From the NCBI GenBank assembly GCA_964350315.1, contig CAYGJD010000017.1:1-30004 (forward strand): 30,004 bases of DNA, written 5' to 3'. Source of the stretch: JAJZEO01 sp964350315 (GTDB lineage Bacteria > Chlamydiota > Chlamydiia > Chlamydiales > 2-12-FULL-49-11). This document shows positions 16,401-24,473 of the stretch, piece after piece (position 1 is the stretch's first letter; every line of letters starts with the position of its first letter). The notes beneath the pieces are model-generated. The model had not been told where the DNA came from. It ran no database searches and saw only the letters and a list, made by a program, of their open reading frames with translations. Made by a program: the position numbers and the translations under genes.

Positions 16401-17647
16401 AGATTGGAATCTTAGCAATTGGAGATGAATTGCTCTCGGGAAGGGTTCAAGATACAAATAGCCGGACTCTTGCAAAGCTTTTCTTTAAAGAGGGTATGAG
16501 TGTTTCAATGTTTAGAGCTTGCTCTGATCTAGATATAGAAAAACATGTAAAAGAGTTAATGACTCAGTGTGATTTGGTTGTTACTTCTGGTGGATTAGGT
16601 CCAACTCATGATGATATGACCGCAGAGTCTGTTGCAAAAGCTTTTGGAGTTGGTCTTGAATCTTCTCAAGAAGTAATAAAAGATTTAACAATACGGCATA
16701 CTGACCACTTTTTTGAAATAGAGGGAGTGGCACGTATTCCTCAAAATGCAAAGCCTTTACTGAATTTTGTAGGATCTGCACCTGGATTTATTATTGATGG
16801 CGATATGGGGCGTTGTTTGATTGCTCTGCCGGGTGTGCCTTACGAATTAGAAGCACTGGCAAAAGCGTATCTTCCTGCAATCATAAAGCAGCGGCGATCA
16901 AAAACAACCAATGTCTTTTCAAAAGCAATGCATTTTTGTCATGTAGGAGAAGATTCAATAGCTCCGACTGTAACAAACCTTACAATGGCTTTTCCAAATC
17001 TTGAGTTTGGAATTTATCCAGATATTAGCACCGTTTCAGTGACTTTTCGTGGAGAAGCAGAAAGCGAAGATGCGTTTAATCAGGAAACTCAAGAGGTTGT
17101 AGAGACTTTTTATGAGCAGTTCTCAACGTTAGTATACCCTTCAAATAAAGGTTCAGTGGTAGACGCAGTTTTGTCTGAACTTAAGAGACGGAAGAAAACA
17201 GTTGCCCTTGCAGAATCATGTACAGGCGGTGAAATGGCTGCTTCCTTAACTAAAATTCCCGGAGCTTCTGAGGTTTTTTTACTCGGTGTTGTTGCATATT
17301 CAGATGAGGCAAAACATCAAGTGCTACATGTCCCCAATAAAGTTCTTACGACTTACGGAGCTGTTTCAGAACAAGTTGTTATTGAAATGATTAATGGATT
17401 GTTCGAGATTTCTAAGGCTGATTTTGCAATTGCTGTTTCTGGCATCGCGGGACCTGATGGGGGAACTGTTGAAAAACCAGTTGGAACCGTTTGGGGAGCT
17501 CTTGCAATGAGAGGTGGAAAAATCTATACAGGATTGATTCCGAATCATCGAGGTATGACACGGGATGTGATCATAAAGAAAAGTACAAATTATTTGTTTG
17601 GTGCATTGTGGAGGCACATAGCATACGACATTTGCCCCTTTACCTAA
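16397..17647 (+). CDS. cinA: CinA family protein (nicotinamide-nucleotide amidohydrolase type)
   Basis: This 416-residue, full-length two-domain protein has an N-terminal MoaB/MogA-like domain (1-170; IGDELLSGRVQDTNS and TSGGLGPTHDDMT) with ADP-ribose/CoA pyrophosphatase-type activity in homologues. Its C-terminal PncC-like domain (about 255-416) carries the AESCTGG nucleophile region near 272 and GIAGPDGGTVEKPVGTVW. Homologues recycle nicotinamide mononucleotide and damaged nucleotides. A strong ribosome site AAGGAGG lies 5 nt before ATG 16397, and the start overlaps the preceding stop by 4 nt. Confidence 0.95.
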   Translation: MKIGILAIGDELLSGRVQDTNSRTLAKLFFKEGMSVSMFRACSDLDIEKHVKELMTQCDLVVTSGGLGPTHDDMTAESVAKAFGVGLESSQEVIKDLTIRHTDHFFEIEGVARIPQNAKPLLNFVGSAPGFIIDGDMGRCLIALPGVPYELEALAKAYLPAIIKQRRSKTTNVFSKAMHFCHVGEDSIAPTVTNLTMAFPNLEFGIYPDISTVSVTFRGEAESEDAFNQETQEVVETFYEQFSTLVYPSNKGSVVDAVLSELKRRKKTVALAESCTGGEMAASLTKIPGASEVFLLGVVAYSDEAKHQVLHVPNKVLTTYGAVSEQVVIEMINGLFEISKADFAIAVSGIAGPDGGTVEKPVGTVWGALAMRGGKIYTGLIPNHRGMTRDVIIKKSTNYLFGALWRHIAYDICPFT

Positions 17648-17670
17648 AAGCAACCACTCTATCATCAACT

Positions 17671-18402
17671 ATGATAACAAGTCGTCAAAATTTCCATTTC
17701 AAAGAGATCAAGCAATTGCAAAAAAAGCGAGTGCGAGATGAATTGTCTGTTTTTCTGGTAGAAGGTCAGCGAGAGATAGCGCGTGTCAATCCAGCTCTTA
17801 TAGAAAGGCTTTACGTAACAAATAAAGACCTTTTTTCAGGTCTTCCCTGCGAAATTATTGAAATGGCACCTGAATTAATTGAAGAATTGACGTATCGCGG
17901 TGGAGATGCAATTGGTGTTGTAAAAATGAAGAGAGAAAAGCTTGAAAAGCTCTCTCTTTTTGTTGCAGCAGATGGGGTAGAAAAGCCAGGCAATTTAGGC
18001 GCTATGATGAGAACCGCGGATGGGGCAGGTTTTGAAGGGATTGTTTCTGTCGGTGGAGGAGTTGATCTTTATTCCCCTAATGTAATTCGTGCAAGCCTGG
18101 GAGCCTTTTTTACAAGAAAAGTCGTTGAAACGAATGCTAAAGATTTGATTGATTACTGCAACAAGAATGGAATTTCCTTATTTGCGGCTTCGCCAGAGGC
18201 TACACAATCAATCTATCAAACAAAATTCCCTCAAAAGATGTGCGTTGTTATCGGAAGCGAGGCATTTGGAATTTGCGAAGAAATCAAAAAAGCCTCAACA
18301 TTGTTTAGTTTGCCGATGCTAGGAGAGATTGATTCTCTTAATGCAGCGACAGCTTTTGGAATTATTGCATATGAAGTTGTTAGACAAAGACATTTTACTT
18401 GA
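17671..18402 (+). CDS. TrmH/SpoU-family RNA 2'-O-methyltransferase
   Basis: This 243-residue protein runs from ATG 17671. The frame stays open upstream but that part is antisense-like and overlaps cinA. The N-terminal substrate-binding domain (KEIKQLQKKRVRDELSVFLV) is followed by the SPOUT knot domain with motif 1 EKPGNLGAMMRTADGAG, motif 2 CVVIGSEAFGI and motif 3 PMLGEIDSLNAATAFGIIAY. It uses SAM to methylate ribose in rRNA or tRNA. The exact target is not evident. No clear ribosome site is present, so coupling to cinA (23-nt gap) is likely. Its 3' end overlaps the rluA-type gene by 32 nt. Confidence 0.92.
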   Translation: MITSRQNFHFKEIKQLQKKRVRDELSVFLVEGQREIARVNPALIERLYVTNKDLFSGLPCEIIEMAPELIEELTYRGGDAIGVVKMKREKLEKLSLFVAADGVEKPGNLGAMMRTADGAGFEGIVSVGGGVDLYSPNVIRASLGAFFTRKVVETNAKDLIDYCNKNGISLFAASPEATQSIYQTKFPQKMCVVIGSEAFGICEEIKKASTLFSLPMLGEIDSLNAATAFGIIAYEVVRQRHFT

Positions 18403-19012
18403 AGACAACCACCTTTTAGTTGTCAACAAACCATCAGGACTGCTCACTTTATCAACCAAAGAAGTTAATGACTCTGTTGTTGAAAGAGGTCGGGAATATC
18501 TAGTAGAAAAATACAATAAGAAAGGAAATGCCTTTTTACATCAAGCTCATCGTCTTGATCGCGCAGCCAGTGGAATCGTTGTTCTTGCAAAAACATCTAA
18601 GGCTTTATCACGATTGAATGAACAGATTCGCGAGGGTAAGTGGGAAAAAGAGTACATCTTAAGAGCCGATAAGTTGCCTAAAAACAAAGAAGGGGAACTT
18701 ATTCATTTCATAGTAAAAGAGAGCTTTAGAGGAGTTGTTGCAGATGAAAAGACCCCCTTGGCAAAGCGTGCACATCTTTCTTATAAAGTAGAAGACGATG
18801 GTCTTATTCGAGTGAAATTGTATACTGGAAGATATCATCAAATCCGTATCCAATTTTCAGAGATTGGTTGTCCTATTTGCGGCGATAAAAAGTACGGATC
18901 AAGGGTGAAAGGAATACGTGAAGGAATTGACTTGCATCATACGAAGCTTACATTTATTCATCCGGTTTCAAAAGAGTCAATAACTATTAACGCAGGAACG
19001 GGAGGATTATGA
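18371..19012 (+). CDS. RluA-family pseudouridine synthase
   Basis: This 213-residue protein runs from ATG 18371 and overlaps the trmH-type gene by 32 nt. Motif I LVVNKPSGLLT (16-26), motif II HRLDRAASGIVVLAK with catalytic Asp63, and motif III YTGRYHQIRIQFSEIGCPICGD are intact. There is no N-terminal S4 domain, as in the short RluA/RluC-like members. It converts uridine to pseudouridine in rRNA or tRNA. The target is unknown. A longer open frame upstream (from 18329) lies wholly within the preceding gene and is not preferred. Confidence 0.92.
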   Translation: MKLLDKDILLEDNHLLVVNKPSGLLTLSTKEVNDSVVERGREYLVEKYNKKGNAFLHQAHRLDRAASGIVVLAKTSKALSRLNEQIREGKWEKEYILRADKLPKNKEGELIHFIVKESFRGVVADEKTPLAKRAHLSYKVEDDGLIRVKLYTGRYHQIRIQFSEIGCPICGDKKYGSRVKGIREGIDLHHTKLTFIHPVSKESITINAGTGGL

Positions 19013-20064
19013 AATTTAAACGTGTGATTTTTGTTTTGTGTATAGTAGTTGCCGGAATTTTGTTTTATGCAGGACAGTTTAAATCGCCGAAGTATTTATC
19101 AAGATATAATACAATGCTTGCCTGCGATTACACGTTATCTAATCAGTCAACGCCTCTTGAAATTGTAAAAAGAGCAATCACAAATTTAGGAAATCTTAGA
19201 GACAAAGACATTTTACACAAATTGTTGACAAATCTGCCTCACCTACAAAAAAAAATCAAAGATGGTGCGATTGTATATGTCTCATCAAACGATTTTGAAG
19301 AGTATTGTAAGGAGCTTGTTTTAAATGGCGATAAGAAAGTGATTTTGGTTGTAAAGGGAGATCAAACATTCCCTGATGAATACAGTTGCGTTAACAAAAT
19401 TGAAGAGTTCATTAATTCTGAGAATCTGCTACATATGTTTGTCCAAAACAATAATTATCAGGGGCAATCAAAGAAAATTTCTTCATTTCCAGTTGGAATT
19501 GCCCATCCAAAAAAGTATAAGTTCCCGTTTCCAGCAAGAAGTTTTGATAAGAAAATTGATAAAATACTTTCTAGTCTAAAACCGACAAATCAGAGAAGTC
19601 TCAGGCCTTTGTGTGATTTTCACTTTGCTAATTCAAGCGCTAGACATTTAAATGAATTAGGAGAAGATAGATCTGCCATTGCCAAAATTCTTGAAAAAAA
19701 CCAAGCTTGCGATTTTCTTGAAATTCGTATTCCGCAATTAGATTTATATAAAGCTAAAGGAGAAAGAGCCTTTGATGTCTCTCCAATAGGAAATGGTTTT
19801 GATTGTTATCGTACTTGGGAATCACTAATGCTTGGTTGTATTGTGATTGTGAAGTCATCGTTTTTAAATCCATTGTTTGAAGGTCTCCCTGTTGTCATTG
19901 TTGATGATTGGTCACAAGTAACTGAGGAAAACCTCACGAAATGGCTTTTGGAATATGGAGATGTATTTCATGATGAGAATGTTCGGAAAAAAATAACACA
20001 TCAATATTGGATGGAAAAAGTCCGTGCTGTTCAAAGAGAATTTCGTGTTGCCACTAATGCATAA
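19009..20064 (+). CDS. GT47/exostosin-like glycosyltransferase with N-terminal membrane anchor
   Basis: This is a 351-residue protein. Residues 5-25 form a single hydrophobic anchor after MKFKR. The body shows an exostosin-like GT-B C-terminal motif: FDVSPIGNGFDCYRTWESLMLGCI, here best read as GNG-D-RTWE-LGC (residues about 258-281), followed by IVIVK and VVIVDDWSQV. The IRIPQLDLYKAK region upstream also fits. Exostosin-type enzymes build heparan-sulphate, xyloglucan or pectin chains in eukaryotes, with scattered bacterial homologues. GGGAGG precedes the ATG, which overlaps the rluA-type stop (ATGA), so this glycosyltransferase is embedded at the end of a housekeeping operon. Confidence 0.72.
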   Translation: MKFKRVIFVLCIVVAGILFYAGQFKSPKYLSRYNTMLACDYTLSNQSTPLEIVKRAITNLGNLRDKDILHKLLTNLPHLQKKIKDGAIVYVSSNDFEEYCKELVLNGDKKVILVVKGDQTFPDEYSCVNKIEEFINSENLLHMFVQNNNYQGQSKKISSFPVGIAHPKKYKFPFPARSFDKKIDKILSSLKPTNQRSLRPLCDFHFANSSARHLNELGEDRSAIAKILEKNQACDFLEIRIPQLDLYKAKGERAFDVSPIGNGFDCYRTWESLMLGCIVIVKSSFLNPLFEGLPVVIVDDWSQVTEENLTKWLLEYGDVFHDENVRKKITHQYWMEKVRAVQREFRVATNA

Positions 20065-20120
20065 CTTTCTGTATTCTCAAGAGTTAAATTTTATTTTTGT
20101 AGACATTTATAGGGATATTC

Positions 20121-20996
20121 ATGACTAGTCGAGATTATTTTACGGCATGTCTATTTGCAATTGCGTCAATCTTTTCATTAGAGGCGCAAGAAAAAAAACG
20201 AACAGTAGAATTTACCTGCGGTGATTTTTTTGCCCTTTCAGATGGTTCAGTTTGGGAGCTTGAGCAGGAATTTGAGCTTTCCAAGGGAGATGAATTTATT
20301 GTTAGAGGAAATTACCGAAAAGAGTGGCAAAGAAGAATTAAATCAGACAAAGCAGAGATGCGATCTTATGAAATGTTTAAACATAAGCATCAAGCCCCCC
20401 TTTTTACAACAAAATTAATTGGTATCACAGATCTAATTGGTAAGAGGATTTCATCGATTTGTTTCCCTGAATACGACTTGACAATGCTTGAACTATTTAC
20501 AAATTCAGAATCTGAAGAAATGACATATCTGATTGAGTTAGATGATGGAAAAATGTTCTCATCCCTTTCTCCAGAAGAGGGAGATTCAAAAGAATGGAAG
20601 GCATCAGACCAACTTCTCTATGTGAGATTTGATCTGAAGACATACTTTTTGCTCAATGTTGAAAGACAATCTGGAATAGTTGCACTTTTGCTTGGAACAG
20701 TGGATAAAGAAAAAAAACAAGCTTATGTAACATCTAGTACTGAATGGGACTTTAGATTTGGGAGCCTGGACAGATGGAAAAGACTTTCAGAACTTCCAAG
20801 TTTCCATTGGCAATTAGGGGATCAAGTCACAATGACATTTTTCAATCGGGTATATTCAACAACAAGGCCTGGCGACTTGATTCATGTGCATAATCAAGAA
20901 CGGTACGCATTGATTTTAAATCATGTATTGAATGAAGTGGTGATTGTCAAAGAAGATCTAGACCGCTTGCCTGCCGCTCCTCACCCAACCGAGTGA
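20121..20996 (+). CDS. Exported protein of unknown function
   Basis: This 291-residue protein has a signal peptide (MTSRDYFTACLFAIASIFSLEA) and then a mostly beta-rich, acidic mature part with repeated short segments of the type F-ALSDGSVWELEQEF and LIELDDGKMFSSLSPEEGD. These may be two related beta modules ('L-DG-.-W/F' patterns). It has two Cys, in FTCGDFF and SICFPEYD. No family is recognised. A GGGAT site precedes ATG 20121. It is 56 nt after the GT47-like gene on the same strand and convergent with asd. Confidence 0.65.
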   Translation: MTSRDYFTACLFAIASIFSLEAQEKKRTVEFTCGDFFALSDGSVWELEQEFELSKGDEFIVRGNYRKEWQRRIKSDKAEMRSYEMFKHKHQAPLFTTKLIGITDLIGKRISSICFPEYDLTMLELFTNSESEEMTYLIELDDGKMFSSLSPEEGDSKEWKASDQLLYVRFDLKTYFLLNVERQSGIVALLLGTVDKEKKQAYVTSSTEWDFRFGSLDRWKRLSELPSFHWQLGDQVTMTFFNRVYSTTRPGDLIHVHNQERYALILNHVLNEVVIVKEDLDRLPAAPHPTE

Positions 20997-21016
20997 AGCT
21001 TAGAAAAAACTAAAGC

Positions 21017-21895
21017 CTAAACTTTTGTTTTGCAAAGCATTTCATAGCAATTGAATGCAGTCAAAGCAGAACCGCGTAAAATTTGATCTCCACATATAAA
21101 TAAGTCTAGAGTGTTTGGCATGCTTAGATCTTTTCGTACAGGCCCGTAAAATACGGTATTTTTCCCTTCAGCAAACTTTGGAGTGGGGCTTTCTAGAAAG
21201 CTTATTCCGTCTTGATCGTGTAGAATTTTTTGAGCAGTTTCTTCTGAAAAAGGTTTTTTAAAAGTAACATTTAATGACATTGAGTGTGCTCGGATGACTG
21301 GAACTCGTATCGAGCGAACATGGACAGAGTTTTTTGGGATGTTTAAAAGTTTTTCTGTCTCTGTTTTTATCTTTTCTTCTTCTTCAATGAAGTTTTCGTG
21401 AATAAAGAGGTTATGTTCGTACGGGTGTGGAAATATGGAAGGGGTTTTCTTCTCAAGAAGCTCAGAAAGGCCGTTTTTCCCTGCACCACTTGCTGCTTGG
21501 TATGTCGCCATGCAGATGCGTTGTATTGGATTGTATGCGTGAAGTGGGGCGAGTACAGAAAGCATTATAGAAACGATACAGTTTGGAATAGAAAAGAGGC
21601 GCGTATTTGTTAAATCTTGTTTTATGTTTGGGTGGTAGAGTTGTGCATTTGAAAAGAGGCGGTGAGCAGAGCTTAAGTCGATGACAATAGCTCCTTGTGA
21701 AAGAGCTAGAGGGGTTAATACTTTTGAAGTATCAGAAGGAGTGCATAAAAAGACTATGTCTGTATTATGAAAATCATATTTTTCATTCCGTGCGATCAGG
21801 CGTATCTTTTTTGGGGGTATGTTCGTTGTTTTGAGAAGATTTACCAGCTCAACACCAACTAGCCCTGAAGCCCCTACTACTGCGATTCTGTCCAT
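21017..21895 (-). CDS. asd: Aspartate-semialdehyde dehydrogenase
   Basis: This 292-residue enzyme makes aspartate semialdehyde for diaminopimelate/lysine and threonine/methionine synthesis. NADP-binding GASGLVG (8-14), catalytic Cys106 in IPNCIVSIM, YQAASGAGKNG (131-141) and the active-site His204 in VPVIRAHS are present. It is roughly 40 residues shorter than the usual 330-345. The loop after strand 2 and the C-terminal region are compact, while catalytic residues are kept. A perfect TATAAT (21909-21904, minus strand) lies only 8 nt before ATG 21895 and no ribosome site is seen, so the mRNA may be nearly leaderless. No other lysine-pathway gene is adjacent. Confidence 0.92.
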   Translation of the reverse strand: MDRIAVVGASGLVGVELVNLLKTTNIPPKKIRLIARNEKYDFHNTDIVFLCTPSDTSKVLTPLALSQGAIVIDLSSAHRLFSNAQLYHPNIKQDLTNTRLFSIPNCIVSIMLSVLAPLHAYNPIQRICMATYQAASGAGKNGLSELLEKKTPSIFPHPYEHNLFIHENFIEEEEKIKTETEKLLNIPKNSVHVRSIRVPVIRAHSMSLNVTFKKPFSEETAQKILHDQDGISFLESPTPKFAEGKNTVFYGPVRKDLSMPNTLDLFICGDQILRGSALTAFNCYEMLCKTKV

Positions 21896-21903
21896 ATTTC
21901 TAC

Positions 21904-21909
21904 ATTATA
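21904..21909 (-). promoter_or_regulatory. -10 element of asd promoter
   Basis: This is a perfect TATAAT on the minus strand, 8 nt from the start codon. The matching -35 (TTCGTT with 16 nt spacing) is poor. Confidence 0.4.
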
Positions 21910-22136
21910 CTACTAGCTTTTAATTAACGAAATATTTAAAATCACGTTAATGAATTATTGTAGTGATAGAAATATTTCGAAAGATGGAGAAAACAGTATT
22001 TTTATATTATCCAGGCTCTCTAATTGGTTTATTCTTGTTTTATCAACCCGCCCTTAGTGGCAGTTTTTCTGTACCTCGTTTTGAGGTTTGATTCGGCTTC
22101 AGGATTTTAAAGATCGTAAATTAATCTCAAGGAGAT

Positions 22137-23186
22137 ATGGCTAGAGTTATAAGTAAAAAAGGCCCTTTTAGAAGGGAGCGATGGTTAAAAGAAACATTGG
22201 CAAGTAAAAAGAGATTTTCTTTTATGAAGCCATTTTTGTCTCTACTCTCTTACTACTATAAGCTCTATATTTTTCTGAGAAATGGGGCATATGACATAGG
22301 CCTTTTTCCTCAATCCCGTTCTTGCCTTCCTGTTGTAAGTATTGGCTCTATTACTTGTGGTGGAACAAGAAAAACGCCTTTAACAGCACATATTGCAGAA
22401 AAAATAAATCGACCTGTTGGAATTTTAACCAGTGGTTATGCGGCAAAAATGCAACATTGTGAAAAGAATGTTTCAATAGCAGCTCAAGGTGATGAGGCTT
22501 ATCTACTTTCTCTAAAAGTACCCTTTGCTAAGGTGTATGCAAACAAAAAGCGAATTAAAAGTGTGAAATGTGCAGAGAGAGAGAATCTTGATTATTTGTT
22601 GATGGATAGTGGTCTTCAGCATCGTGCGCTTTATCGAGATATTGAGATTATTACAGTAAATGCGAAAAATCTTTTTAGCGGTGGGAATTACTTGCCAAGA
22701 GGTTTTTTACGCGACTTACCAAGTCGGCTCAAGAATGCTGATTGGGTTGTCATCATGGACTGTGAAAGTGAAAATGAATTTACTAAAACTTGTTTGGAAT
22801 TGAAAAAGATCAACAAGAAAGGGGGCTTTATTGGTATGAACGCCTCTTTAAAAAAACCTGAGATGGTTCGACAGAAGAAAATCGGAGTGTTCTGTGGCAT
22901 TGCGCAACCAGAATCTTTTATAGAAATGCTTAAGAAAGAGAAGTGTGATATAGTTAGCACGCTTATTTTAAGCGACCATGAGCCATTCGAGCAAGCATCA
23001 GAGTTTGTAGAAAAGAGCAAAAAAATGGGAGCTGAGTTCGTTGTGTGTACAGAAAAAGACTTTGTAAAATTACTTCCTGCAGATTGTGAGGGCATTCTTC
23101 CATTAGAATTGAACTTAGAAGTTAAATACGGAAATTTTGAATACAAAAAAATGATGACTGCGATTGATGCGAAGTGTGAAAGTTAA
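22137..23186 (+). CDS. lpxK: Tetraacyldisaccharide 4'-kinase (lipid A synthesis), altered P-loop
   Basis: This 349-residue protein matches LpxK: a membrane-associated N-terminus (FLSLLSYYYKLYIFLRNG), the P-loop region SIGSITCGGTRKTP (68-81), GILTSGYAAK (95-104), QGDEAYLL (117-124), LMDSGLQHRALYRDIEI (155-171), and NYLPRGFLRDLPSRLKNAD. It phosphorylates the lipid A disaccharide at 4'. Two departures from consensus are visible: Arg78 in place of the Gly of GGTGKTP, and Ser158 in place of Asp in the DDGxQH motif. ATG 22137 has AAGGAG only 2 nt away. A later start at Met30 is possible. The 240-nt region before it holds a hairpin ACCTC-GTTTT-GAGGT (22073-22087). Confidence 0.88.
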   Translation: MARVISKKGPFRRERWLKETLASKKRFSFMKPFLSLLSYYYKLYIFLRNGAYDIGLFPQSRSCLPVVSIGSITCGGTRKTPLTAHIAEKINRPVGILTSGYAAKMQHCEKNVSIAAQGDEAYLLSLKVPFAKVYANKKRIKSVKCAERENLDYLLMDSGLQHRALYRDIEIITVNAKNLFSGGNYLPRGFLRDLPSRLKNADWVVIMDCESENEFTKTCLELKKINKKGGFIGMNASLKKPEMVRQKKIGVFCGIAQPESFIEMLKKEKCDIVSTLILSDHEPFEQASEFVEKSKKMGAEFVVCTEKDFVKLLPADCEGILPLELNLEVKYGNFEYKKMMTAIDAKCES

Positions 23187-23237
23187 AAGAACTTTAGAAG
23201 CGTTATGCTTACCAAAGATTAAAACAAAAGGATTAAC

Positions 23238-24464
23238 ATGAAAGGTTGGGTCAAAATTCTAATCGGTCTTGCAAGTGGACTTGCATTCGGTTTGATCGTT
23301 GGAGAACAGTTCAAAATATTAGCTGTCACTGGGAAAATCTTTATTGACCTACTGAAGATGTTGGTTGGAATATTAGTCTTTTCTTCTATTGTTACAGGAA
23401 TATGCCACATTAACGACCCTAAAAAATTAGGTAGGATTGGCCTTCGGGCGATTTCCTTCTATGTGATAACGACTTTAATTGCGATTTCTATTGGTATTGT
23501 ATTTGCATATCTTATTAAACCAGGATCCGGATTACATCTTTTCCATGAGACATTTGGGGAAGGAGATGCAAGACGACTAGGTGCACTTGACTTTATTTCG
23601 TCCATGGTTCCTTCAAACCCTTTTGCCTCTCTTGTTGAGGGGAATGTATTACAAGTAATTGTGTTTGCTGTCTTTTTTGCTTTTGCGATTACTATTTGTG
23701 GGGAAAAAGCAAAGCCTGTCGCAACTTTCTTTGAATCGATCACAGAAGTCATGAATTCATTAACTCACATGATTATGAAATTTGCCCCTATAGGAGTGTT
23801 TGCATTGATGGCAACTTCGGTTGGAGAGTTAGGTATTGGGATTGTCTGGCCACTTGTTAAATTTTTAGGGTGCAATCTTTTTGCCTGTTTTATACAAGTG
23901 ATCTGTATTTTTACTGTATCGATCCGCTTGCTTGCAAACGTGCCTGTTATGCCCTTTTTTAAAGGGATGAAAGATGCGATGGTTCTTGCTTTTACAACAA
24001 GCAGTAGTGCTGCAACGCTTCCTGTTACAATGGAATGTGCAAGAGAAGAACTAGGAATATCAGATGATATTTCAGGGTTTGTATTGGCACTTGGTTCTAC
24101 TGTGAACATGAATGGAGCAGCGATTGGACAAGCCGTCTCATGTATCTTCATTGCACAGGCCTATGGAATTGAATTAACGATGTTCAAAATTTCAATCCTT
24201 ATAATTACTTCTTTACTTTCTGCTATTGGTGCAGCAGGAATACCAGGTCAAGGGATTGTTATGTTATCAATTGTTCTGAATTCAATTGGTCTTCCACTTG
24301 AGGGGATAGCTCTTGTTGCCGGGGTTGATAGACTAAGAGAAATGATTTCAACAGTTGTTAATGTCTTGGGTGATGGTGTAGCGGCTCTATATGTGGCTAA
24401 AACAGAAAATCAATTAAATATGGATAAATATAGATCTGCACAATGGATGACCTCCCGAACATAG
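23238..24464 (+). CDS. gltT: Sodium/proton:glutamate/aspartate symporter (DAACS family)
   Basis: This 408-residue membrane transporter of the dicarboxylate/amino acid:cation symporter family has eight transmembrane segments and two re-entrant hairpins. HP1 is marked by the serine-rich FTTSSSAATLP (about 253-263), TM7 by LGSTVNMNGAAIGQA (usually NMDGTA), and HP2 by GAAGIPGQGIVML. It imports glutamate/aspartate, important for an intracellular bacterium living on host amino acids. AAAGGA lies before ATG 23238. It precedes the E2 gene by 9 nt, the same pairing I recall from Chlamydia. Confidence 0.93.
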   Translation: MKGWVKILIGLASGLAFGLIVGEQFKILAVTGKIFIDLLKMLVGILVFSSIVTGICHINDPKKLGRIGLRAISFYVITTLIAISIGIVFAYLIKPGSGLHLFHETFGEGDARRLGALDFISSMVPSNPFASLVEGNVLQVIVFAVFFAFAITICGEKAKPVATFFESITEVMNSLTHMIMKFAPIGVFALMATSVGELGIGIVWPLVKFLGCNLFACFIQVICIFTVSIRLLANVPVMPFFKGMKDAMVLAFTTSSSAATLPVTMECAREELGISDDISGFVLALGSTVNMNGAAIGQAVSCIFIAQAYGIELTMFKISILIITSLLSAIGAAGIPGQGIVMLSIVLNSIGLPLEGIALVAGVDRLREMISTVVNVLGDGVAALYVAKTENQLNMDKYRSAQWMTSRT

Positions 24465-24473
24465 AGATAGATA

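Noticed and set aside
17491..17670. N-terminal extension of the TrmH-type protein into cinA
   Set aside because: The extension overlaps the conserved end of cinA in another frame and is not part of the SPOUT family N-terminus. ATG 17671 gives the normal length.
22688..23146. 152-codon antisense frame inside lpxK
   Set aside because: It is fully covered by a recognised gene on the other strand and shows low-complexity Ser/Phe-rich translation typical of a shadow.
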